From JAWXCF01 sp034440515 (GTDB taxonomy: Bacteria > Bacteroidota > Bacteroidia > CAILMK01), in the NCBI GenBank assembly GCA_034440515.1, contig JAWXCF010000028.1, positions 1-42,154 on the forward strand: 42,154 bases of DNA, read 5' to 3'. Below the pieces are notes generated by a model. It was not told where the DNA came from and searched no databases. It saw only the letters and a program-made list of their open reading frames with translations. A program made the position numbers and the translations under genes. Below, one piece after another: positions 7,758 through 16,725 of this stretch; the first letter of the stretch is position 1, and each line of letters opens with the position of its first letter.

Positions 7758-9256
7758 TGGTACAGAAAGTAACAAATCCAAATTTATTTGAAAAGAAAAT
7801 TGTTTACAATTTTTTTCAATTTATGTGGATGAAAGATCAAAGACCTGAAGTAATATTCACTATTGGTATTTTTATAATTCATTGGCTGATATACAGTTGG
7901 GCTTATCCAAACCCATTAACTCTTCCAGATAGTGAAAGCTATGTAATAAGTAGTTATGGGCTAGAATCAAATTTATTTAGACCAATAGGTTATTCTTGGT
8001 TTTTGAAAATGGTACATTTTGCCAGTACTTCAGTTAGCTTTTTGCTTTTTTTGCAGAGTTTATTTACTGGACTAGCTACATTATTTGTTTTGCAGACCAT
8101 AAAATATCACTATCCTCCAACTAAGCAGATATTGCTTATACTTTTAGCACTTGTTCTTTGCTTTAGCCAAAGTGTTCATATGATGAATATGTGGATACTA
8201 AGTGATAGTATCTTTTATACTTTAGCATTAATTTATGTTGGTACAGGTATCTGGTTAATTAAAAGTAAGGGCAGCATATTCTGGGCAATATTTCACGCAT
8301 TTGTAATTGCTCTATTAATATTTACCCGTCACGCAGGTTTATTTTTCGCTGTTGGGTCAATAGTTGGACTATTATTTAGTCTAAAAAAGCAACGTTTAAT
8401 CGCAATTTCACTATGTACCATTTCTGTGTTTATAGTTTACACTGCAACAATTCAAAAACATAAAAGAGCATTTGGAGAAAAGCAATACTCTGGCTTCAGT
8501 GGATGGAATTTGTTAAACAGTTCAATGTCTATATACCAGACTGAAGATAGAACTAAAGAAACATTTTCAGAGCCTGAATTACAGGCTGTCCATCAAGCTT
8601 TAATTGAAGGAATACAACAGGATAAGATTAATCAGAATGCAATACTTAATGGCTTGCTACTTTGGCAACCAAAAAATAATTTACGTTCCGGATTAGATAC
8701 TTTAGAAAGATTTTATCCTGACAAAAGCTTTGCACAAATGTATTTTATTGGTGGAAAATGGTTTGGAAAGTATGCTCAACAACTTATAATAAAACACCCA
8801 GATACTTACATTCAAAATTTTGTATTGCCTAATTTAGGTCAGTTTTTTTGCACAGATACAATGCACAGAATTATTAATCCTGCATTAATTAATGGTAACA
8901 TCATTAGGACTTTTAATGATTATTTTAAGCAAAATTATGTTGAATTAAAAGTCAAGAACGATTTCTATAAGACTTTATTTGCCCCAATTGTTAGTGTTTC
9001 ACTTTCCATTTGGTTTTCAATACTTTTAGGGGTAAGTATTTACTCAATTTCATTATTTAGAGGAAGTAAGACTAGAATAACTATATCTCCCATTGCAGCT
9101 TGGTTAATTGCTGTTATTCTGATATACGTAGGTGTTAGTGCAGTTGCATCATTTGTTGAATACAGGTATATCTATTTTATTCCTATACTCATTGCTATAG
9201 CCTGCTATTTCATTATTAGGCATACTCAATTGGCAATAATACAAACTGAAGATTAG
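7757..9256 (+). CDS. polytopic membrane protein, probable GT-C-type glycosyltransferase
   Basis: 499 residues with roughly ten to twelve hydrophobic segments, split by a soluble stretch at about residues 225-375. After the first membrane segment comes LPDSESY (about 57-62), resembling the acidic DSxxY loop of GT-C transferases, followed by FRPIGYSWFLK. GT-C enzymes use polyprenyl-phosphate sugars made by GT2 synthases, and this gene is translationally coupled to exactly such a GT2 gene. The pairing supports a two-step surface glycan or protein glycosylation function, but family membership is inferred and the acceptor is unknown. Its stop interlocks with the convergent hydrolase stop. Confidence 0.6.
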   Translation: MVQKVTNPNLFEKKIVYNFFQFMWMKDQRPEVIFTIGIFIIHWLIYSWAYPNPLTLPDSESYVISSYGLESNLFRPIGYSWFLKMVHFASTSVSFLLFLQSLFTGLATLFVLQTIKYHYPPTKQILLILLALVLCFSQSVHMMNMWILSDSIFYTLALIYVGTGIWLIKSKGSIFWAIFHAFVIALLIFTRHAGLFFAVGSIVGLLFSLKKQRLIAISLCTISVFIVYTATIQKHKRAFGEKQYSGFSGWNLLNSSMSIYQTEDRTKETFSEPELQAVHQALIEGIQQDKINQNAILNGLLLWQPKNNLRSGLDTLERFYPDKSFAQMYFIGGKWFGKYAQQLIIKHPDTYIQNFVLPNLGQFFCTDTMHRIINPALINGNIIRTFNDYFKQNYVELKVKNDFYKTLFAPIVSVSLSIWFSILLGVSIYSISLFRGSKTRITISPIAAWLIAVILIYVGVSAVASFVEYRYIYFIPILIAIACYFIIRHTQLAIIQTED

Positions 9257-10089
9257 TCTAAGAAGAAGCTGATGGTATGATCTACAACAACACCTAAATC
9301 AAAAGGAAGAGATGCATTTAAAAAAGGATGTTTTGATCCAAATACGTGGTCCCCATTTGGAATTAAGTCAAGTTTTATTTTTTTATTGATAGCCTTTAAT
9401 TCAATTGCTTGATTAAATGGAACAACCTCATCTTCAGTGCCGTGTACTAGAATCCAAGGTTTATCTAATTCTTTAGCTGCAGATTTTATGTCTAGTATTG
9501 AAATATTTTGTTCGTAGTCTAGCAACAAGTCAACGTCTTGCATTAAAATGTCGCCAGTTCTAGTGTTTACAATTTCCCTAAAACCCTTTACTCTCCACTT
9601 TTCTTTTAATTCCTCACTCCAGCCATAGCCGAAATCATTTACTGAGGCCCAAGTAGCTAATTTTTTGACTCTACTATCTGTTTCAGAATTAATGATGCCA
9701 ATACCGCCACCTCTACTATGTCCAATAATATTTAATTTATTTATAGCATCATTTTTTTGAAGAGCTTGAAGGCTAAATAAATAATCTATAACAGATTTTA
9801 CATCATCTAATTCAAGTGAATAGGTATTCTTTCTGAATAGATCTTTTTTTGTGAATTCACCTTGCTCGTTTACACCATTATGACTAAAATCAAATTTAAC
9901 AAATGCAAGTCCTTTAGATGCAAAAGACTTTGCGACAAGATTCCAAGGCCCCCATTCTTTAAAACCCTTTAGCCCGTGTATAAATAGGCAAACACCCTTT
10001 TGAATAGGAAGAGTTGGCAAGGTTATGTCACCAGAAATAGAAATGCCTAATTTAGAAATAATTTCAAAATTCATCTTAATACTTTCCAT
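9253..10089 (-). CDS. alpha/beta hydrolase (dienelactone hydrolase/esterase-like)
   Basis: 278-residue alpha/beta-hydrolase. Visible features: an early strand then LFIHGLKGFKEWGPW (HG oxyanion motif), FVKFDFSHNG, the nucleophile elbow GHSRGGG, WILVHGTEDEVVPF carrying the acidic residue, and NGDHVFGSKHPF with the catalytic His. The substrate is unknown; similar proteins are annotated as prolyl oligopeptidase-like or dienelactone hydrolases. The frame stays open upstream to 10281, but that part overlaps the divergent prenyl synthase gene and reads as non-protein. The ATG at 10089 (or a second at 10074) places the start right before the fold begins. Confidence 0.82.
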   Translation of the reverse strand: MESIKMNFEIISKLGISISGDITLPTLPIQKGVCLFIHGLKGFKEWGPWNLVAKSFASKGLAFVKFDFSHNGVNEQGEFTKKDLFRKNTYSLELDDVKSVIDYLFSLQALQKNDAINKLNIIGHSRGGGIGIINSETDSRVKKLATWASVNDFGYGWSEELKEKWRVKGFREIVNTRTGDILMQDVDLLLDYEQNISILDIKSAAKELDKPWILVHGTEDEVVPFNQAIELKAINKKIKLDLIPNGDHVFGSKHPFLNASLPFDLGVVVDHTISFFLD

Positions 10090-10149
10090 TTTGTATAGTA
10101 GTTTTGGTTGGTTGAGTGAATATAAAATGATTCGATTGCACAATATTAT

Positions 10150-10157
10150 TACATTTG
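10150..10157 (+). promoter_or_regulatory. -7 promoter box for polyprenyl diphosphate synthase
   Basis: TACATTTG matches TAnnTTTG exactly, 35 bases before the ATG at 10193. It lies in the divergent spacer shared with the alpha/beta hydrolase. Confidence 0.5.
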
Positions 10158-10192
10158 CCTTCCTAATCAAGCTGAAATAGGATAAATGATTA

Positions 10193-11176
10193 ATGCCTGA
10201 CACAATATCGTTAAAAGCAATACGTAAACCCATTGATGGGGAAATGACAAGCTTTGATAAAAAATTCAGAGATAGTGTCAAAACTAAAGTACCATTACTT
10301 GACAGAGTAATGAACTATATAGTCAAAAGAAAAGGCAAGCAAATAAGACCCATTCTTGTTTTCTTAAGTGCAGGCTGTGCAGCTGGTCACATTGATGAAC
10401 GTACACATAGGGGAGCTGCATTGGTTGAACTCTTGCATACAGCAACTTTAATTCACGACGATGTTGTTGACGACAGCTATCAACGTAGAGGATTTTTTAG
10501 CATAAATGCTTTGTGGAAAAACAAAGTTGCAGTCTTAGTAGGTGATTATTTGTTAAGCAGAGGTTTATTACTTAGTGTCCAAAACAAAGATTTTGATTTG
10601 TTAGAAATATCCAGCACGGCTGTACGATTGATGAGTGAAGGAGAACTCTATCAGTTGGAAAAGTCTAGACTATTAAATATTACTGAAGATGAGTATTATG
10701 ACATTATAACCAAGAAGACTGCATCACTATTGGCCAGTTGTTGCGCAATGGGCGCCAGAAGCGTAACCAATGACGAAGAAATAGTTGAAAAGTTTAGGAA
10801 ATTTGGTGAAAATCTTGGAATTGCCTTTCAAATTAAAGATGACTTGTTTGATTTTGGAGAATTTAATTCTGGTAAACCAAGTGGTGTAGATTTAAAGGAA
10901 AAAAAATTAACTCTTCCAATCATTTATTCTCTGCGTAGTACTGATAAATCTACAAAAAAGAAAATTTTGGGTAAGATTAGAAATTTTGACAAAAGCAAAA
11001 ACGATTTGAACGAAGTGATTGACTTTATCAAGGGAAATGGAGGTATTGACTATAGTCTAAATAGAATGGAATACTACAAGACTGCAGCTTCTGATATTTT
11101 AGAAACATTTGACGAAAGTGAATACAAAGAAAGTATGAAAATGTTGATTGAATACGTCATTAGTAGAAGAAATTGA
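10193..11176 (+). CDS. all-trans polyprenyl diphosphate synthase
   Basis: 327-residue trans-prenyltransferase of the IspB/HepT type that extends allylic diphosphates with isopentenyl diphosphate. It has GKQIRPILVFLSAG, the first Asp-rich motif LIHDDVVDDSYQRRG, GDYLLSRG, and the second Asp-rich motif QIKDDLFDFG. No bulky residues sit at the positions just before the first motif, consistent with long-chain products such as a menaquinone side chain, although chain length cannot be fixed from sequence. With menA in the same window a role in menaquinone supply is plausible. The start is an ATG behind a TAnnTTTG box. Confidence 0.88.
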   Translation: MPDTISLKAIRKPIDGEMTSFDKKFRDSVKTKVPLLDRVMNYIVKRKGKQIRPILVFLSAGCAAGHIDERTHRGAALVELLHTATLIHDDVVDDSYQRRGFFSINALWKNKVAVLVGDYLLSRGLLLSVQNKDFDLLEISSTAVRLMSEGELYQLEKSRLLNITEDEYYDIITKKTASLLASCCAMGARSVTNDEEIVEKFRKFGENLGIAFQIKDDLFDFGEFNSGKPSGVDLKEKKLTLPIIYSLRSTDKSTKKKILGKIRNFDKSKNDLNEVIDFIKGNGGIDYSLNRMEYYKTAASDILETFDESEYKESMKMLIEYVISRRN

Positions 11177-11234
11177 CATTTACGCAGGAATTTAGATTCA
11201 ATACCACTTATTGATTAATTGAATTTAAAATGTC
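11175..11234. repeat. two-part imperfect inverted repeat after prenyl synthase gene
   Basis: GACATTT (11175-11181) pairs with AAATGTC (11228-11234), and inside it ATTCAAT (11196-11202) pairs with ATTGAAT (11218-11224). There is no T-run, so a terminator role is uncertain. It begins at the gene's stop codon. Confidence 0.3.
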
Positions 11235-11320
11235 ATAAGTAATACTGACAGTATTACCTCAAGAATACATAAAAACTTTAGTGGATTGTTAATTGTCTAA
11301 TACCTAGTTAATAAATAGCT

Positions 11321-13948
11321 ATGAATTTTAACAATTTTACTATTAAGGCTCAAGAAGCCATTAATACAGCTCAAGAAATAGCAGGACAAAATCAAAATCA
11401 ATCCATAGATTCAGGTCATATTTTATTAGGAATACTATTAGTTGAAGATAGTATTGCAATTCCAATTTTAAAAAAACTAGGTAGTAATATAGATGTTTTA
11501 AAAACTGAAGTGCAAGAAATTATAAATAGTTACCCTAAAGTTTCAGGAACAAGTGATAACTTTTATCTTTCTTCAAATGCTAATAAAATTCTTCAAGCAT
11601 TACCGAAATTACAAAAAGAATTTAAAGATGATTACGTCAGCATAGAACTAATGTTGTTGGCCTTGTTTGAAGCTAATGACAACACTACTAAACTCTTAAA
11701 ATCTAGCAGAATTTCAGAAAAAGATTTGAAAGAGGGAATAAAGTCTATAAGAGGGAATAAGACCGCTGACAGTCAAAGCGCTGAATCAACTTATGCTTCA
11801 CTAAATAAGTTTGCAAAAAATTTAAACGACTTAGCCCGTTTGGGTAAGTTAGACCCAGTTATAGGAAGAGAAGATGAAATAAGACGTGTAATTCACATAT
11901 TAAGTAGAAGAACTAAAAACAACCCAATTCTTATAGGCGAACCAGGTGTTGGGAAAACAGCCATAGCAGAAGGTATTGCTTACAGGATTATAAACGGTGA
12001 CGTACCAGTTACTTTAAAAAGTAAAATAGTTTTTAGTCTAGATATGGGCTCATTAATAGCTGGAGCAAAGTACAAAGGTGAATTTGAGGAACGTCTCAAA
12101 TCAGTTGTGAAAGAGGTGATAGACAGCGATGGGGAAATTATTCTATTTATAGATGAAATTCACACATTAGTTGGTGCTGGTGGTGGCGATGGAGCTATGG
12201 ATGCCGCTAACATATTAAAACCTGCATTAGCAAGAGGCGAACTTAGATCTATAGGCGCAACTACATTAGCCGAATATCAAAAGTATTTTGAGAAAGACAA
12301 GGCTCTGGAGCGTAGATTCCAGAAAGTTATGGTTGATGAGCCTACAATAGAGGACGCAATTTCCATATTGAGAGGATTGAAAGAGAGGTATGAAAATTAC
12401 CATAAAATTAAAATAAAAGATGAGGCAATAATAGCTGCTGTAGAATTAAGTACAAGATACATAACAGATAGATTTTTACCAGATAAGGCTATTGACTTAA
12501 TAGACGAGGCTGCAGCTAAAACCAGAATAGAAATAGACAGTTTACCTTCTGAGTTGGATGAACTAGACAGAAGAATTAGACAGTTAGAGATAGAAAGAGA
12601 AGCCATAAAGCGTGAAAATGACACTAGAATGTTGGATAAGCTAAATAAAGACCTTGCGAATCTGACTGAAAAGAAAAATGAAATGTTTGGTAAGTGGCAG
12701 GAAGAAAAAGCATTTGTAGAACAAATACAGCTAAGTAACCGAAAAATAGAAGAGTACAGAGTAGCTGCAGAACAAGCTGAAAGAGTTGGAGACTACGGAA
12801 AGGTTGCAGAAATTAGATACGGGAATATAAAGCAAACAGAATTAGAACTTCTTCAGGCTGAAACTAAACTGAAACATTTGCAAGACACACAAGGGAGAAT
12901 GATAAAGGAGGAAGTGGTAGGGGAAGATATAGCAGAGATAATCAGCAAATGGACTGGAATACCTGTAGCTAAAATGTTGCAAAGCGACAAAGAAAAACTC
13001 CTAAATATGGAGCAAGACTTAGATGAAAAAGTGATAGGACAATCTGAAGCAGTAGAAGCAATAAGTAATGCGGTAAGGAGGAACAGAAGTGGACTTAGTG
13101 ACCCAAAAAGACCAATAGGTTCTTTTATTTTCTTAGGAACTACTGGTGTTGGTAAGACCGAGTTAGCTAAAACTTTAGCAGATTTCTTGTTTAATGATGA
13201 TAACCTGATGACAAGAATAGATATGAGTGAGTATCAGGAAAGGCACTCTGTTTCAAGACTGATTGGTGCTCCACCTGGTTACGTAGGCTATGATGAAGGT
13301 AGACAACTAACAGAAGCTGTGCGTAGGAAACCGTATTCGGTAGTCTTATTAGACGAAATAGAGAAAGCCCACCCAGATGTATTTAATATTTTACTTCAAG
13401 TATTGGATGATGGCAGGTTAACCGACAATAAAGGTAGAATGGTAAATTTTAAAAATACCATCATAATTATGACCAGTAATATTGGCTCCCACATCATCAG
13501 TAATAATTTTAGCGGAGCAACGTCAGAAAATATGTTTGGGATAATAGAAAGTACTAAAATTGAAGTAATGGAACTCTTAAAACAAACCATTAGACCAGAG
13601 TTTTTAAATAGAATAGATGAAATAATAATGTTTAAACCGCTGGCTATTGAGGACATTAAGAAAATTGTACATATTCAGTTAAACTCGTTAACACAATTAC
13701 TTTCTGAAAATGGTATAGTAGTAGAATTTACTAATGAAGCTATTGCTTTGTTAGCTCATTTAGGATTTGAACCAGAATTTGGTGCTAGACCTTTAAAACG
13801 TGTAATTCAAAGACAGGTAGTTAACAACCTAAGTAAATACATTTTGGCAGGCGACATTAAAGGAGATGGTAAAATTGTCATAGATGCAGATCAATCAGGT
13901 CAAATTAGGTTTAGAAATTCCGGTATTGCCCCTGAAATAACTGCTTAA
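11321..13948 (+). CDS. clpB: ATP-dependent disaggregase ClpB
   Basis: 875-residue Hsp100 chaperone that, with DnaK, extracts polypeptides from aggregates. The order is: N-terminal Clp repeat domain (about 1-145), first AAA+ module with Walker A GEPGVGKT near 206 and Walker B ILFIDEIHTL, a coiled-coil M domain (about 400-530) rich in Glu/Lys/Arg that distinguishes ClpB from ClpA and ClpC, and a second AAA+ module with GTTGVGKTE near 606 and VVLLDEIEKAHPDV. The C-terminal domain contains FGARPLKR. Length is normal for the family. lon follows on the same strand about 120 bases later, so two heat-stress proteostasis genes are adjacent. I do not recognise a heat-shock operator upstream. Confidence 0.96.
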   Translation: MNFNNFTIKAQEAINTAQEIAGQNQNQSIDSGHILLGILLVEDSIAIPILKKLGSNIDVLKTEVQEIINSYPKVSGTSDNFYLSSNANKILQALPKLQKEFKDDYVSIELMLLALFEANDNTTKLLKSSRISEKDLKEGIKSIRGNKTADSQSAESTYASLNKFAKNLNDLARLGKLDPVIGREDEIRRVIHILSRRTKNNPILIGEPGVGKTAIAEGIAYRIINGDVPVTLKSKIVFSLDMGSLIAGAKYKGEFEERLKSVVKEVIDSDGEIILFIDEIHTLVGAGGGDGAMDAANILKPALARGELRSIGATTLAEYQKYFEKDKALERRFQKVMVDEPTIEDAISILRGLKERYENYHKIKIKDEAIIAAVELSTRYITDRFLPDKAIDLIDEAAAKTRIEIDSLPSELDELDRRIRQLEIEREAIKRENDTRMLDKLNKDLANLTEKKNEMFGKWQEEKAFVEQIQLSNRKIEEYRVAAEQAERVGDYGKVAEIRYGNIKQTELELLQAETKLKHLQDTQGRMIKEEVVGEDIAEIISKWTGIPVAKMLQSDKEKLLNMEQDLDEKVIGQSEAVEAISNAVRRNRSGLSDPKRPIGSFIFLGTTGVGKTELAKTLADFLFNDDNLMTRIDMSEYQERHSVSRLIGAPPGYVGYDEGRQLTEAVRRKPYSVVLLDEIEKAHPDVFNILLQVLDDGRLTDNKGRMVNFKNTIIIMTSNIGSHIISNNFSGATSENMFGIIESTKIEVMELLKQTIRPEFLNRIDEIIMFKPLAIEDIKKIVHIQLNSLTQLLSENGIVVEFTNEAIALLAHLGFEPEFGARPLKRVIQRQVVNNLSKYILAGDIKGDGKIVIDADQSGQIRFRNSGIAPEITA

Positions 13949-14072
13949 TATAGTGATTTTGTAATATCTAACTTGTTTTTTAGGTAAAATCATTATGGCA
14001 TAGTGATTGACATTGAAACAACTTTATTTTAAATTAATATTGGGTTAAAGTCCCGATGTAATATTGTCGAGA

Positions 14073-16604
14073 ATGAATAACCCAGAAGAAGATATAGTGC
14101 GAATAGACCTAATAGTTGGAAATGATGACGATACGCCAGAACTTATTTCACTATTAAGTAAGGAGGAAGAAGAAGAAATGGACAAAGAAACTCACCCAGA
14201 GGAAGTTTCATTGTTACCACTTAGAAATACCGTATTGTTCCCAGGTGTAGTTATACCTATTACTATTGGTAGAGATAAAAGCATTAAACTAATAAATGAT
14301 GCCTATAAAAAGGAAAAAGTAGTTGGTGTAGTTGCCCAAATTAATGAACACGTTGAAGATCCAGGTGCTGAAGATTTATACAAAGTCGGCACACTAGCTA
14401 CGATACTTAAAGTGTTGAAAATGCCTGACGGCAATACAACAGTCATTATACAAGGTAAGAAGAAATTTGTAACCTCTACAATAATTCAAGAGGAGCCTTA
14501 TTTAAAAGCCAAAATTAATTTAGTAATAGATGATCCCATTGAGACAACTCCTACTTTAGATGCTACTGTTGCAGCACTGAAAGAATTAAGTACACAAATA
14601 ATTAATCTGTCGCCAAACCTACCTACAGAGGCTAATATTGCAATAAAGAATATAGACAGTCCAAGGTTTTTATTAAATTTCATCAGTTCTAATTTAAATG
14701 TAGCTGTAGCTGAAAAACAAACGGTGTTAGAGACTAAGAATTTCAATACAAGGGCAGAGTTGGTCTTAGGTTTTTTAAGTAAAGAACATCAAATACTTGA
14801 ACTTAAAAATCAGATTAGCAGCAAGGTGAAAATTGATATCGACAAACAACAACGGGACTATTTTCTCCAACAACAAATGCGCGCCATACAAGAAGAACTT
14901 GGTGGTGATAGTCCTGATAGAGAAATACATAACCTAAGGGAGAGGTCTCAGAATAAGAAATGGTCTGCAAAGGTTGAGGAAACTTTCTTTAAAGAATTAA
15001 ATAAACTAGAACGCACCAATACTCAAAGCCCTGAGTATAGTATCGTATTGAATTACTTAGAATTATTACTGGATATTCCTTGGGGTCACTACACTGACGA
15101 TAAGCTAGACTTAAAGCGGGCACAAAAAGTATTAGATAAAGATCATTATGGTTTAGATAAAATTAAGGATAGAATACTTGAGTATTTAGCTGTACTTAAG
15201 CTGAAAGGAGATATGAAGTCCCCCATACTTTGTCTGTATGGCCCTCCTGGTGTAGGTAAAACAAGTTTGGGGAAAAGTGTAGCAAAGGCACTAGGCAGAG
15301 AATACATAAGAATGAGTCTAGGTGGCCTGCACGATGAAGCTGAAATAAGGGGCCACAGAAAGACATACATAGGTGCAATGCCTGGCAGAATAGTTCAATC
15401 TTTAAAGAAAGCTGGAACTTCTAACCCTGTTTTCATACTAGATGAAATAGATAAAATCGGCAATGATTTTAGAGGGGATCCATCTAGTGCTATGCTTGAA
15501 GTCTTAGATCCAGAACAGAATTATGCATTTTATGACAACTACTTGGAATTGGAAGTAGATTTAAGTAGAGTAATGTTTATTGCGACAGCAAATAATTTAG
15601 ATACCATTCAGCCAGCTTTATTAGATAGAATGGAAATTATTGAATTAAATGGGTATCTAATTGAGGAGAAAATTCAAATTGCAAAAAGCTATTTATTGCC
15701 TAAACAAATTGAAGCTCACGGTCTTAAAAAGAATCAGCTTAAGCTAAGTTCTAAAGCCATTGAGAAAATAATAGACGAATATACCAGAGAGTCTGGGGTT
15801 CGTAGCTTAGAAAAAAGGATAGCTACAATTAGTCGTCATAGAGCCAAAGACATTGTTTCTGAAAATGATTATGATATTGATATTAAAACTAAAGACATAG
15901 AAACCATACTTGGGCCACTGCGATACGAAAAGGATAATTTTAGAGATAACAACATTGCAGGTATTGCAACAGGTTTAGCTTGGACACCAGTAGGTGGTGA
16001 TGTGCTATACATAGAAACATTACTGACACCAGGTAGGGGTAGGGTTCAATTAACGGGGAAGCTTGGAACAGTAATGAAGGAAAGTGCCTTAACTGCACTT
16101 ACTTATTTAAAGTCTCAATATAAAGAGTTCGGAATAAATCCAAAGGCATTTGAAACTTGGGATGTCCACGTTCACGTACCAGAAGGTGCAGTTCCAAAAG
16201 ACGGACCTAGTGCAGGCATAACTATGTTAACAGCATTAGCTAGTGCCTATACACAACGTAAAATAAAGTCTGATTTAGCTATGACTGGTGAGATTACCTT
16301 ACGTGGCAGGGTATTACCAGTTGGTGGCATTAAGGAAAAAATACTAGCTGCTAAGCGACTTGGTATATCTGAAATCATACTCTGCGAAATGAACAGAAAA
16401 GATGTAGAAGACATTAAGCCAAAATATGTAAAGGGCTTGACGTTTCACTACGTTTCATTTATGCAACAGGTTATTCAAATAGCACTATTGAAGCAGTTTA
16501 TAGATAAAGCAATTAATGTAAATAAACCGGACTTTGTATTAGATGATAAGGCTATGGGTGACCCGATAATTATTGAAACTGCAGCCGAGGTTGTCGAAGA
16601 TTAG
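14073..16604 (+). CDS. lon: ATP-dependent Lon protease
   Basis: 843-residue LonA protease degrading damaged and regulatory proteins. The N-terminal substrate-binding domain starts with SLLPLRNTVLFPGVVIPI. A helical linker follows with DYFLQQQMRAIQEELGG, then the AAA+ domain with Walker A GPPGVGKTSLGKS near residue 390 and FILDEIDKIG. The C-terminal peptidase has the nucleophile Ser713 in PKDGPSAGIT and Lys756 in GGIKEK, the expected 43 residues apart. The frame opens three codons earlier at a TTG, but the ATG at 14073 (MNNPEEDIV) is preferred. An acidic Glu-rich stretch precedes the first domain, as in other Bacteroidota Lon proteins. Confidence 0.96.
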   Translation: MNNPEEDIVRIDLIVGNDDDTPELISLLSKEEEEEMDKETHPEEVSLLPLRNTVLFPGVVIPITIGRDKSIKLINDAYKKEKVVGVVAQINEHVEDPGAEDLYKVGTLATILKVLKMPDGNTTVIIQGKKKFVTSTIIQEEPYLKAKINLVIDDPIETTPTLDATVAALKELSTQIINLSPNLPTEANIAIKNIDSPRFLLNFISSNLNVAVAEKQTVLETKNFNTRAELVLGFLSKEHQILELKNQISSKVKIDIDKQQRDYFLQQQMRAIQEELGGDSPDREIHNLRERSQNKKWSAKVEETFFKELNKLERTNTQSPEYSIVLNYLELLLDIPWGHYTDDKLDLKRAQKVLDKDHYGLDKIKDRILEYLAVLKLKGDMKSPILCLYGPPGVGKTSLGKSVAKALGREYIRMSLGGLHDEAEIRGHRKTYIGAMPGRIVQSLKKAGTSNPVFILDEIDKIGNDFRGDPSSAMLEVLDPEQNYAFYDNYLELEVDLSRVMFIATANNLDTIQPALLDRMEIIELNGYLIEEKIQIAKSYLLPKQIEAHGLKKNQLKLSSKAIEKIIDEYTRESGVRSLEKRIATISRHRAKDIVSENDYDIDIKTKDIETILGPLRYEKDNFRDNNIAGIATGLAWTPVGGDVLYIETLLTPGRGRVQLTGKLGTVMKESALTALTYLKSQYKEFGINPKAFETWDVHVHVPEGAVPKDGPSAGITMLTALASAYTQRKIKSDLAMTGEITLRGRVLPVGGIKEKILAAKRLGISEIILCEMNRKDVEDIKPKYVKGLTFHYVSFMQQVIQIALLKQFIDKAINVNKPDFVLDDKAMGDPIIIETAAEVVED

Positions 16605-16640
16605 CTTATTTTATATAAGGATAAATTGATAATTAGAATT

Positions 16641-16657
16641 GTATAGTATAGTATAGT
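16641..16657. repeat. short tandem repeat (GTATA x3)
   Basis: Three exact copies of the 5-base unit GTATA followed by GT lie in the 121-base spacer between lon and porQ. The spacer contains TAATTTG-like sequence but no perfect promoter box. Confidence 0.6.
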
Positions 16658-16725
16658 CAGCAAACAATAAATGAGTCCTTTTATTTGTTAATTTGTAAAG
16701 ACCTTGAATTAGGTTAATTACTACT

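Noticed and set aside
10090..10281. N-terminal extension of the alpha/beta hydrolase frame
   Set aside because: It overlaps the divergent prenyl synthase start and its promoter box, and the fold begins only after the ATG at 10089.
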